Program-made: the position numbers and the translations under genes | Part shown: positions 37,138 to 44,427 of the stretch, in pieces | Layout of the letters: the number at the start of each line of letters is the position of its first letter | Numbering within the stretch: the stretch's first letter is position 1 | From: Paenibacillus sp. PL91 | Lineage (GTDB): Bacteria; Bacillota; Bacilli; Paenibacillales; Paenibacillaceae | NCBI RefSeq assembly: GCF_012935325.2 | Contig: NZ_JABBYG020000001.1 | Location: 868,001 to 932,000, forward strand | Reading direction: 5' to 3' | Length of the DNA: 64,000 bases | The notes under the pieces: generated by a model | The model's database searches: none | Told to the model about the DNA's origin: nothing | What the model saw: only the letters and a program-made list of their open reading frames with translations

Positions 37138-37794
37138 ATGGTTAATCCATTTATTAGAAACCATCAATATAACTTGATCAAGAAGCAGGCAAACCTGCTG
37201 CAAAATGCTTGCAACACCGTATCCGATCCGAAAGTAGTGGAAGCGGTCAGGTCTAGCACGCTAACAAAAATTATAGATGCATTCCCAGAAGCGACAGAGC
37301 TTCAAAAGCAGCATTTGGAGCGCGTTTCGACGCTGAATAGGACAGAAGATTTCCAGCACTATTTGCATACGCTTAACCCATTAATGCTGGAATTTACGCA
37401 AGTAACGGCTGCGCAAATCAAGAAGCTGTTTCCGAAAGTGAAAAAGCTGAAGATTCCCGATTTAGTTCCTATTGATTACCGTTTTGTTACGTACATCGGC
37501 TGGACCGATATCGCGTCGAACAGATTGTTTCTTGTTTATGAGCAGAACGGGCAGCATATCGGCATTGAAGGGAAGTTTACGCCAACAAACAAGAAAAGCA
37601 CCTGCTTTCTGTGCAATCGGCATGAAGAGGTTGCTTTATTTACGGCGATCACGAAATCAAAGCCAGCTCATGCATCGCCTGATTATTACAAAGCGATTGG
37701 CAATTATATGTGCGTGAACAGCGAGGCTTGCAATAAGAACATCTCAGATACTACAGCATTGGAAAAATTCATTAGCAACCTGTATATGAAATAA
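37138..37794 (+). CDS. EF-G-binding protein of the FusB/FusC family
   Basis: 218 residues, matching FusB/FusC (about 210-215). N-terminal helical bundle (NPFIRNHQYNLIKKQANLL, VSTLNRTEDFQHYLHTLNP) and a C-terminal zinc-binding domain with CFLCNRHEEVALF and MCVNSEACNKNI, giving the four-Cys site. FusB binds elongation factor G and rescues it from fusidic-acid-stalled ribosomes (established). Chromosomal homologues are frequent in Bacilli and may give low-level resistance or assist EF-G turnover. The preceding leader with an upstream ORF suggests induction by translation stress. Confidence 0.88.
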   Translation: MVNPFIRNHQYNLIKKQANLLQNACNTVSDPKVVEAVRSSTLTKIIDAFPEATELQKQHLERVSTLNRTEDFQHYLHTLNPLMLEFTQVTAAQIKKLFPKVKKLKIPDLVPIDYRFVTYIGWTDIASNRLFLVYEQNGQHIGIEGKFTPTNKKSTCFLCNRHEEVALFTAITKSKPAHASPDYYKAIGNYMCVNSEACNKNISDTTALEKFISNLYMK

Positions 37795-37804
37795 ATGCAA
37801 TTCC

Positions 37805-37848
37805 AAAAACAGCCGATTCCTTGTAAGAAAGGAATCGGCTGTTTTTTT
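37805..37848 (+). terminator. Strong intrinsic terminator of the FusB-type gene
   Basis: AAAAACAGCCGATTCC pairs with GGAATCGGCTG followed by T8; 16-bp stem region. Confidence 0.94.
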
Positions 37849-37967
37849 GCTCCTACCGTATGTTTAAGCCTATTCATATAAAGGTTCAGAAGCCTAAAAA
37901 GGGCGATACTCCGATGTCATTTTAATAAATCGGTAAATCGTCCTTTTTGATTTTTAAGCTATAAGGA

Positions 37968-38462
37968 TTAGGAAGAAGATTTGGTGCCTATGGTGGAGCT
38001 GAGATGATGGATCTGATCTTCTAACACCATACTCGCCTTGTCCAAAAACTGTGTAATGAGCTCAAGCTCATCATCGGTATAGGAGGAAGCCAGTTTAATC
38101 ATTGCGGCATGAAGCGGAAGATATGTACGGCTGACCTCTTCTTTATTTTCATACAAAGGGACAATAATGACTTTGCGACGGTCATTTGGATCATTTTGCC
38201 TGCGCACAAAACCGTTTTTTTCAAGCCGGTCGATTAACGCAGTAACGCTGCCTGTGGCAAGCCCGGTTAGTTTTGACAGCTCACCGGCGGTAATAGGACC
38301 TTTCTCTCGAAGGATATCTATGGATAGAAAATCATTATTGTATAAACCCAGAGAAGCAGCAACATTTTGCTGGTAGAGCACAGTTCGGCTTCCCAGCCCC
38401 CGCATGCGTAAGGTGAACTTTTCCTGCAGCTCTGTTGGTTGATCTTGTTGATCGCTTGACAA
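37968..38462 (-). CDS. MarR-family transcriptional regulator (MhqR-like)
   Basis: 164 residues from TTG at 38462, selected because AATAAGGAGGG lies 8-9 bases upstream; the longer reading to 38522 has no such site and would run through the operator. MarR winged helix: LSIDILREKGPITAGELSKL, GLATGSVTALIDRLEKNGFV and DPNDRRKVIIVPL wing. Divergent from the UvrA2 gene. The palindrome at 38492-38510 resembles the TATCTCGA/TCGAGATA boxes bound by MhqR, a quinone-responsive repressor (established), so autoregulation is likely. Confidence 0.9.
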   Translation of the reverse strand: MSSDQQDQPTELQEKFTLRMRGLGSRTVLYQQNVAASLGLYNNDFLSIDILREKGPITAGELSKLTGLATGSVTALIDRLEKNGFVRRQNDPNDRRKVIIVPLYENKEEVSRTYLPLHAAMIKLASSYTDDELELITQFLDKASMVLEDQIHHLSSTIGTKSSS

Positions 38463-38491
38463 AAGATAACCCTCCTTATTAAGATGTAATA

Positions 38492-38527
38492 TATCTCGAT
38501 AATCAAGATACTTTGTATTCAAGATAC
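38492..38527. promoter_or_regulatory. MarR/MhqR-type operator with extra half-site
   Basis: TATCTCGA-TAA-TCAAGATA (38492-38510, one mismatch in the arms), plus a further half-site TTCAAGATAC (38518-38527). It lies 30-65 bases upstream of the MarR start, and more than 140 bases from the divergent UvrA2 start. Confidence 0.7.
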
Positions 38528-38673
38528 TAGATTAAACTAACATTAATCACATTTATTTTATCGAAATCATTATGAAATTGCAAAAGGGTAATCCATGTAC
38601 CTATGTATGAGAGAAGCTCTGAGTACGATCCCTTTAAAGATACGATCATTTTGGAGCATGAGGAGGATTTTTT

Positions 38674-41175
38674 GTGAAAGAAGCCATTGTTATTAAGGGT
38701 GCGCGGGAAAATAACCTAAAGAATGTTTCGCTTTCCATTCCTAAATATAAGCTTGTCGTCCTAACGGGCCCGTCAGGATCCGGCAAATCGACGCTGGCTA
38801 TGGATACGCTCCAGCGGGAATGCCAGCGGCAGTATATGGAATCCATGGGCTTGACGTCGGATTCAATCAGCCGGCCGAAGGTCGAGTCTATTGAAGGACT
38901 GTCTCCGTCCATCAGCGTCGGACAGCACGTCACCAACCGCAACCCGCGCTCGACAGTCGGAACTGTGACAGATATATACACCTATGTTCGCTTTATCTTT
39001 TCTAGGCTGGGTGAACGGATTTGCCCATCTTGCAATGGCAGCATCCCGCCTACTTTTGAGCCGGCAGGATTTCTCGCAGATGAAGACGAGGACTTAGATC
39101 GCCAGACGATGAGCTGTCCGCATTGCAAGGCAGAGCTGGAGAAGCTCAGTATGCCTCACTTTTCCTTCAACAAGCCGGAAGGAGCTTGCGAAGCGTGCAG
39201 TGGGCTTGGCCATGTAGCAAGCATCAACGAAGCGGCTGTTTTCAATCCTGCGCTCAGCGTTCGCGACGGGGGAGTTGCTTCTCTGAATGGCGTCCACCGC
39301 GATATTCAAATCCGCATATTAATGGCCGCCGGTAAGCATTACGGGTTTGAGCTTGATCCAGATCAGCCCTTGAAGGATTACGGTGAAATTCAGCGTGATT
39401 TGCTGTACTACGGAGTCGAGAGCGATGCATTCAAGCGCCACTACCCGAATGTGAAGCCTGTTCAAGGCACTAAATTTGAAGGTGTTATACCAGGTCTATG
39501 GCGGCGTTACAAAGAGAAGGAGGGAGAGTCAGGATCTTCGGAAAAAGACGGCTTTTTTCACGAGCAGCTTTGTCATAAATGCCACGGAGCTCGCCTAAAG
39601 AAAGATATTCGTCTCGTTCGGGTAGCTGACGCATCGATCTCCGATGTATCAGACTGGTCGCTCGACGAAGTATATGATTGGACAAGAGGATTGCAAGCGG
39701 CGCTCCCACCCGAAGGGCTTCATTTGCTTGAACCGATTCTCCATGATATGCCTACAAGGTTAAAACGGATTGTGGATGTTGGACTTGGCTATCTCTCGAT
39801 GAACCGGCAGAGCGTAACCCTCTCTGGCGGAGAAGCACAAAGGCTGCGGCTTGCATCATTGCTTGGTTCAGGCCTAACCGGCGTGCTTTATATTTTGGAC
39901 GAACCAACGACGGGTTTGCATCCTCGGGATACGGTTGGTCTCATAAGAGTGCTTCAGGAACTGCGCGATCTGGGCAATACCGTACTCGTTATCGAGCATG
40001 ACGTCGAGATGATGCGTGCTGCTGATCATATTATTGATATCGGCCCTGGTGCTGGATTATATGGTGGAACCGTTGTGGGAGAGGGCAGTCTGGAGGATTT
40101 AATGGCAAGCGAGCTTTCGGTAACGGGGGCTTATATGAGAGAAGAAAGACTCTCGACGTCTACACGCGTACGCAGGAAAGAGAACGGACAGCAAGTCACG
40201 ATCGAAGAGGCACAGGTTCGAAATATTAATATTCCGAGTGTTTCCTTCCCACTTGGCAATTTAATTTCTGTAACCGGTGTTTCGGGCTCGGGCAAATCGA
40301 CGCTTGTCTTCGATATCCTTGCGCGAGGAAATGCTAAGGGACAGGTTCAGACAGGATGCAGCAAAATATCGGGCTTGGAGCATGTAGGCAATATCGTAAT
40401 CTTTGACCAAACGCCAATGGGAAGAGTTCAGCGCTCGAACGTCGCGACCTATACCGATGTGTTTACGCATCTGCGCCAGCTATTTGCCGGATTGCCTGAG
40501 GCCAAAGAAAGTAAGCTGACTGCTAAGCATTTTTCATTCAATACGCCTGGAGGCCGCTGCGAGACATGCCAAGGCTTGGGTGTGTTGTCCGTAGATATGA
40601 ATTTCCTGCCCGAACTAGAGGTAAAGTGCCACGATTGCAAGGGGAAAAGGTTTACTGACGAGGTGCTGCAGGTTAAGTATGAAGGCTTCTCCATCTCAGA
40701 TTTGCTGAATATTTCGGTGCAGGAGAGCCTGCCGATCCTAAAGTCAGAGACAAAGATTGCCGGCATCATTGCTATGCTGTGCGAGGTAGGGCTTGGCTAT
40801 CTGAAATGGGGGCAATCGGTCAAAACGTTATCTGGCGGCGAAGGGCAGCGGATCAGGCTGGCGAAAGAGCTAAGTAAGCCATCCAAAAACCATGCGCTCT
40901 ATCTGCTCGATGAACCGACGACCGGACTCCATCCATCCGATATTAAACAGCTTCAAGTATTGCTTAATAAGCTCGTCGATACAGGCAACACCGTTGTCGT
41001 TGTCGAGCACAGCTTAGAACTGATCCGGGAATCCGACTGGGTGATCGATATTGGTCCTGAAGGTGGAGCAGCAGGCGGCAAACTAGTAGCCGAAGGCACG
41101 CCGGAGGAGGTTGCTGAAGTGCCCGCTTCTTATACAGGCCAATTTTTGAAACGGATTTTGGCTGAAGGACTCTAA
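38674..41175 (+). CDS. UvrA-like ABC ATPase (UvrA2 class)
   Basis: 833 residues from GTG at 38674 (AGGAGG 7 bases upstream), about 100 residues shorter than UvrA1. Two ABC modules: Walker A GPSGSGKST and GVSGSGKST, signatures LSGGEAQR and LSGGEGQR, and two DEPTTGLHP Walker B motifs. Zinc-binding CPSC/CPHC and C-x2-C pairs flank the insertion domains. UvrA2/DrrC-type proteins lack the UvrB-binding region and are linked to tolerance of DNA-binding drugs and alkylators rather than classic excision repair (established for some). Divergent MarR regulator. Confidence 0.92.
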   Translation: MKEAIVIKGARENNLKNVSLSIPKYKLVVLTGPSGSGKSTLAMDTLQRECQRQYMESMGLTSDSISRPKVESIEGLSPSISVGQHVTNRNPRSTVGTVTDIYTYVRFIFSRLGERICPSCNGSIPPTFEPAGFLADEDEDLDRQTMSCPHCKAELEKLSMPHFSFNKPEGACEACSGLGHVASINEAAVFNPALSVRDGGVASLNGVHRDIQIRILMAAGKHYGFELDPDQPLKDYGEIQRDLLYYGVESDAFKRHYPNVKPVQGTKFEGVIPGLWRRYKEKEGESGSSEKDGFFHEQLCHKCHGARLKKDIRLVRVADASISDVSDWSLDEVYDWTRGLQAALPPEGLHLLEPILHDMPTRLKRIVDVGLGYLSMNRQSVTLSGGEAQRLRLASLLGSGLTGVLYILDEPTTGLHPRDTVGLIRVLQELRDLGNTVLVIEHDVEMMRAADHIIDIGPGAGLYGGTVVGEGSLEDLMASELSVTGAYMREERLSTSTRVRRKENGQQVTIEEAQVRNINIPSVSFPLGNLISVTGVSGSGKSTLVFDILARGNAKGQVQTGCSKISGLEHVGNIVIFDQTPMGRVQRSNVATYTDVFTHLRQLFAGLPEAKESKLTAKHFSFNTPGGRCETCQGLGVLSVDMNFLPELEVKCHDCKGKRFTDEVLQVKYEGFSISDLLNISVQESLPILKSETKIAGIIAMLCEVGLGYLKWGQSVKTLSGGEGQRIRLAKELSKPSKNHALYLLDEPTTGLHPSDIKQLQVLLNKLVDTGNTVVVVEHSLELIRESDWVIDIGPEGGAAGGKLVAEGTPEEVAEVPASYTGQFLKRILAEGL

Positions 41176-41346
41176 TCAGGGAAGTAAGGTGTGAATGAGA
41201 ACAGGAAGAAATCCCCTTATTTGTTGCAATTAAAAAATGGGTATGATAAGATGCATTTAATCTAAAGAATTGGAGTTGAAAAGTATAATGTAATTTTTCT
41301 TGCGATCTATATAAAATAATAAAACAATTAAAGCGGTTTTTTTCGC

Positions 41347-41475
41347 ATGTTTTATTCTTTATATGCAAGAAAGTTACTCATTCTTTTCACTCAAACAATA
41401 TATCCTAGTCTAACTCCGCAGCGGGGTTGGATTAACTGTATTTATTTGAGCTACAAGAAAGTAACTTTCTTGTAG
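41347..41475 (+). CDS. Putative 42-residue leader ORF of the ABC-F gene
   Basis: ATG at 41347, ending TAG at 41473-41475 inside the 3' arm of the terminator. It begins MFYSLYARKLLILF and includes SLTPQRGWINC. No convincing ribosome-binding site, so translation is uncertain; a Met-stop pair (ATGTAA, 41288) further upstream is another possible ribosome target. If translated, ribosomes on it would cover both the antiterminator and terminator strands. Confidence 0.3.
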   Translation: MFYSLYARKLLILFTQTIYPSLTPQRGWINCIYLSYKKVTFL

Positions 41476-41487
41476 CTTTTATATTTT
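41449..41487 (+). terminator. Intrinsic terminator within the ABC-F leader
   Basis: AGCTACAAGAAA pairs with TTTCTTGTAGCT around GTAAC, then TTTTATATTTT. It lies only 21 bases before the ABC-F ATG and therefore acts as an attenuator rather than the end of an upstream unit. Confidence 0.88.
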
Positions 41488-41507
41488 CCATACAGGAGGA
41501 TGATTTT

Positions 41508-42986
41508 ATGTCATTAATAAATGTTACAAACCTAACGTTTGCCTATGAGGGCAGCTACGATAATATATTTGAAAACGTAAATTTTCAAATCGATACCGAT
41601 TGGAAATTAGGATTTACGGGAAGAAACGGAAGGGGAAAGACCACTTTTCTAGGCTTGCTGCTTGGTAAATATGAATACAGCGGAAACATTTCTGCTCATG
41701 TTAATTTCGAATATTTCCCTTTCCAGGTTGGGAACAAGGAAAACAATACGATAGATGTAATCAACGATATATTTCCTGACTATCTGCACTGGAAATTAAT
41801 GCGCGAGCTTTCCTTGCTTAAGGTTTCTGAGGATGTTTTATATCGGCCCTTTGATTCTTTGTCGAGCGGAGAGCAGACGAAAGTGCTGCTGGCTACATTA
41901 TTTATTAAAGAAAATAGCTTTCTGTTGATTGATGAACCAACCAATCATCTTGACATGCATGCAAGAAAACTAGTCAGTGACTATCTCAAATCCAAAAGCG
42001 GATTTATTTTGGTGTCTCACGATCGGTCATTTCTGGATAACTGCGTAGACCACATCCTTTCAATCAATAAGACCAATATAGAAATTCAAAAAGGTAATTT
42101 TTCCAGTTGGTGGGAAAACAAAACGAGACAAGATCACTTTGAGCTTGCAGAGAATGAAAAACTTAGAAAAGACATTAAACGCTTGTCGGATTCTGCTAAA
42201 CGGACGGGCAACTGGTCACATGAAGTGGAAAAAACAAAAAACGGAACTAGAAATTCCGGTTCCAAGGTAGATAAAGGATATGTTGGCCACAAGGCAGCTA
42301 AAATGATGAAACGCTCTAAAGCAATTGAGCAAAGACAGCAATCTGCCATTGAAGAAAAGTCGAAGCTCCTTAAAAACATCGAAAACTCTGACAGCCTAGA
42401 GATTTCGCAGCTTGTTTATCATAAAAAACAGCTTGCTAAACTTGATCACGTCTCGATTTTTTACGAGGAGAAGAAGGTCTGTACTGACTTAAGCTTTATA
42501 ATTGAGCAAGGGGAGCGGATTGCTCTTTCGGGTAAAAACGGCTCTGGAAAATCAAGCATCATCAAACTTATTTGCGGAGAGGATATAAAGTATACTGGCG
42601 CCTTCATTAAGGACAGTCAGTTGGAGATTTCCTATGTATCGCAGGACACATCTCATCTTCAAGGCAATTTATCTGATTTTGCAGCAAGACATGGGATTGA
42701 TGAAAGCTTGTTTAAATCGATTTTAAGAAAGCTTGATTTTTCCAGAGTTCAATTTGAAAAAGATATTTCTGCCTTCAGCGGAGGGCAAAAAAAGAAAGTG
42801 CTGATTGCAAAAAGCCTTAGTGAGAAAGTTCATTTGCATATTTGGGATGAACCTCTTAATTTTATTGATATCATTTCTCGCATGCAAATTGAAGAGCTGA
42901 TTCTTGAATACTCTCCAACCATTCTTTTTGTGGAGCATGACAGGGAATTTTGCAACAACGTTGCAACAAAGATCATTGAACTCTAA
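41508..42986 (+). CDS. ABC-F ribosomal protection protein, Lsa-type
   Basis: 492 residues, no membrane segments, two ABC modules: GRNGRGKTT with DEPTNHLDMH, and GKNGSGKSS with SGGQKKK. Both signature motifs (SSGEQTK, FSGGQKK) are present. The inter-domain linker (about 195-300) is long, helical and basic, as in Lsa/Vga/Vml proteins that reach into the peptidyl-transferase centre to displace lincosamides, pleuromutilins and streptogramin A (established for the family). Start residues MSLINVTNLTFAYEGS resemble Lsa(E)-like proteins. AGGAGGATG before the ATG. The attenuator leader supports an antibiotic-inducible role. Confidence 0.9.
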   Translation: MSLINVTNLTFAYEGSYDNIFENVNFQIDTDWKLGFTGRNGRGKTTFLGLLLGKYEYSGNISAHVNFEYFPFQVGNKENNTIDVINDIFPDYLHWKLMRELSLLKVSEDVLYRPFDSLSSGEQTKVLLATLFIKENSFLLIDEPTNHLDMHARKLVSDYLKSKSGFILVSHDRSFLDNCVDHILSINKTNIEIQKGNFSSWWENKTRQDHFELAENEKLRKDIKRLSDSAKRTGNWSHEVEKTKNGTRNSGSKVDKGYVGHKAAKMMKRSKAIEQRQQSAIEEKSKLLKNIENSDSLEISQLVYHKKQLAKLDHVSIFYEEKKVCTDLSFIIEQGERIALSGKNGSGKSSIIKLICGEDIKYTGAFIKDSQLEISYVSQDTSHLQGNLSDFAARHGIDESLFKSILRKLDFSRVQFEKDISAFSGGQKKKVLIAKSLSEKVHLHIWDEPLNFIDIISRMQIEELILEYSPTILFVEHDREFCNNVATKIIEL

Positions 42987-42999
42987 TGTTGTTCTGGCA

Positions 43000-43030
43000 A
43001 ATGGCCGGCAGATTAATTCTGCCGGCCATT
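43000..43030. terminator. Perfect inverted repeat after the ABC-F gene
   Basis: AATGGCCGGCAGA and TCTGCCGGCCATT, 13-bp arms, loop TTAAT, no T-tract. Probably the 3' end hairpin of the ABC-F transcript. Confidence 0.65.
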
Positions 43031-43153
43031 AACATAAAACCGATAGGATTTTGCAAAAGCTTAAAATATATCTATAAATCATGAAACCAATGTTGTCCGC
43101 ATCCCGTATCACATTTTATTAAACGCTTTATGGAAGACGCATTATCGCAATTG

Positions 43154-43190
43154 ATTAGTTATCTATACGCAAAGGGGAGTAGCGAACTAG
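43154..43190 (+). ncRNA. Possible truncated yybP-ykoY (manganese) riboswitch half
   Basis: CGCAAAGGGGAGTAGCGAA (about 43168-43186) matches the conserved GGGGAGTA box of yybP-ykoY riboswitches, which commonly precede TerC-family genes. The second conserved half and closing stem are not visible, and only about 45 bases remain before the TerC start. Either a degenerate element or a chance match. Confidence 0.3.
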
Positions 43191-43232
43191 ACTAGACGGT
43201 AAACCTATCATTTAAATTTAGGAGGATATAGA

Positions 43233-44021
43233 ATGGATTTCGGATTATTGTTAGAGTATGGCTGGGTATTGCTTGTATTGATTGCGCTGGAGGGTCTGCT
43301 TGCAGCCGACAACGCGCTTGTCCTGGCGATTATGGTCAAGCATTTGCCTGAAGCAGAGCGTAAGAAGGCTTTGTTCTATGGCTTGGCAGGCGCATTTGTT
43401 TTCCGTTTTGCTTCGTTGTTCGCAATTTCGTTTTTGGTGGATGTTTGGCAGGTGCAGGCCATCGGGGCGCTCTATCTACTGTTTATCGCGCTCAACCACA
43501 TATTGCGTAAGGTCATCGTGAAGAAAGGCGAAGAATCAGCAGCCAAGAGTACAGGGAAGGAACCAAAGAAAAGCGGTTTCTGGTTGACTGTTCTCAAAGT
43601 CGAAGTGGCGGATATCGCTTTCGCGATTGACTCGATTCTAGCAGCTGTCGCACTGGCCGTCGCTTTGCCAGCAACGAACTTGCCGAAAATCGGCGGGATG
43701 GATGGCGGTCACTTTATCGTTATTTTCCTAGGTGGTTTTATCGGCCTTATCATCATGCGCTTTGCAGCGAATATGTTCGTAAAGCTGTTGGAGAGCAGAC
43801 CAGCTCTGGAAGTTGCCGCTTTCTGTATCGTCGGCTGGGTTGGTGTTAAGCTAGCGGTTCATACGCTAGCGCATCCATCGCTGCACGTTATCCCGCATGA
43901 CTTCGCGGAATCGGCAGCCTGGAAAGTAACGTTCTACGTCGTTCTTATTCTTATCGCGGTTAGCGGTTGGTTCCTTTCAGGCAGCAAGGAGAAGGAAAAA
44001 CACGCATCGAGAGCGGCATAA
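43233..44021 (+). CDS. TerC-family integral membrane protein
   Basis: 262 residues with seven to eight helices. The TerC motif GLLAADNALVLAIMVKHLP in helix 2 and the second acidic membrane motif KVEVADIAFAIDSILAA are intact; FIVIFLGGFIGLIIMRFAA follows. TerC/Alx/YkoY proteins export manganese or metallate secreted proteins (recently established for Bacillus homologues). GGAGGATAT precedes the ATG. Monocistronic, with a strong terminator. Confidence 0.92.
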   Translation: MDFGLLLEYGWVLLVLIALEGLLAADNALVLAIMVKHLPEAERKKALFYGLAGAFVFRFASLFAISFLVDVWQVQAIGALYLLFIALNHILRKVIVKKGEESAAKSTGKEPKKSGFWLTVLKVEVADIAFAIDSILAAVALAVALPATNLPKIGGMDGGHFIVIFLGGFIGLIIMRFAANMFVKLLESRPALEVAAFCIVGWVGVKLAVHTLAHPSLHVIPHDFAESAAWKVTFYVVLILIAVSGWFLSGSKEKEKHASRAA

Positions 44022-44058
44022 GTGGAAGGGCTGGACCATTTTAAATGTTGAAATGATT

Positions 44059-44110
44059 AAATAAAGAAGCAGCCTGTTGAGACCCTCTCAACAGGCTGCT
44101 TCTTTATTTT
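44059..44110 (+). terminator. Very strong intrinsic terminator of terC
   Basis: AAATAAAGAAGCAGCCTGTT with GAGA pairs with TCTC and AACAGGCTGCTTCTTTATTT, a stem of more than 20 bp with a 3-base loop. Confidence 0.94.
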
Positions 44111-44135
44111 AAGGCGGGTCAACGAAAGTTTACCA

Positions 44136-44166
44136 TTGACTTGGAGTTAACTCCAGACTGTAAACT
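44136..44166 (+). promoter_or_regulatory. MerR-type promoter with 19-base spacer and perfect operator palindrome
   Basis: TTGACT (44136-44141), 19-base spacer, TAAACT (44161-44166). The spacer contains TGGAGTTAACTCCA (44142-44155), a perfect 14-base palindrome. The long spacer with central dyad is the hallmark of promoters activated by MerR-family proteins (established). Confidence 0.85.
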
Positions 44167-44225
44167 CCTATTAGGGAGAGGCGAAGTATGGATAATATTT
44201 GAACACAGGAGGTGGACTTCATCCG

Positions 44226-44378
44226 ATGGTGATTGCAGAAGTAAGTGAAAAATTTAATGTTTCACAGGATACACTGCGCTACTATGAACGCATTGGACTG
44301 ATTCCACGGGTGAACCGCAATAAAAGCGGAATTACAAGATTTGATCAGACCATTTTGAAAAAAGAAAAAACATTATGA
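44226..44378 (+). pseudogene. MerR-family regulator, truncated to its DNA-binding domain
   Basis: 50 codons from ATG at 44226, starting MVIAEVSEKFNVSQDTLRYY and continuing ERIGLIPRVNRNKSGITRF, an intact MerR helix-turn-helix and first wing. It then shifts into ILKKEKTL and stops; the second wing, dimerisation helix and effector domain are absent. A large internal deletion is the simplest explanation. It sits between a MerR-type promoter and an MFS gene, so the ancestral unit was probably a MerR-activated efflux operon. Confidence 0.8.
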
Positions 44379-44427
44379 AAATCAAAGGATGATTAGCGCT
44401 GCATCTTTCACCGAGGAGGAATGAATC

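Larger units (their letters stand above)
41221..41507 (+). promoter_or_regulatory. Attenuation leader of the Lsa-type ABC-F gene
   Basis: 332 bases separate UvrA2 from the ABC-F gene. A -10-like TATGAT lies at 41242-41247. CAAGAAAGTTACT (41366-41378) is the exact complement of AGTAACTTTCTTG (41460-41472), which is also the core of the intrinsic terminator at 41449-41487. A small hairpin AACTCCG/CGGGGTT (41412-41428) lies between. An upstream ORF spans all these elements. The layout is that of ribosome-dependent antitermination known for several ABC-F resistance genes. Confidence 0.78.

Noticed and set aside
37897..37948. Terminator for the MarR gene (AAAAAGGGCGAT with ATCGTCCTTTTT)
   Set aside because: Plausible arms but a loop of more than 25 bases and mismatches; too weak to list as a feature.
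41176..41220. Extension of UvrA2 or a separate small gene before the ABC-F leader
   Set aside because: Stops in all frames and no ribosome-binding site.
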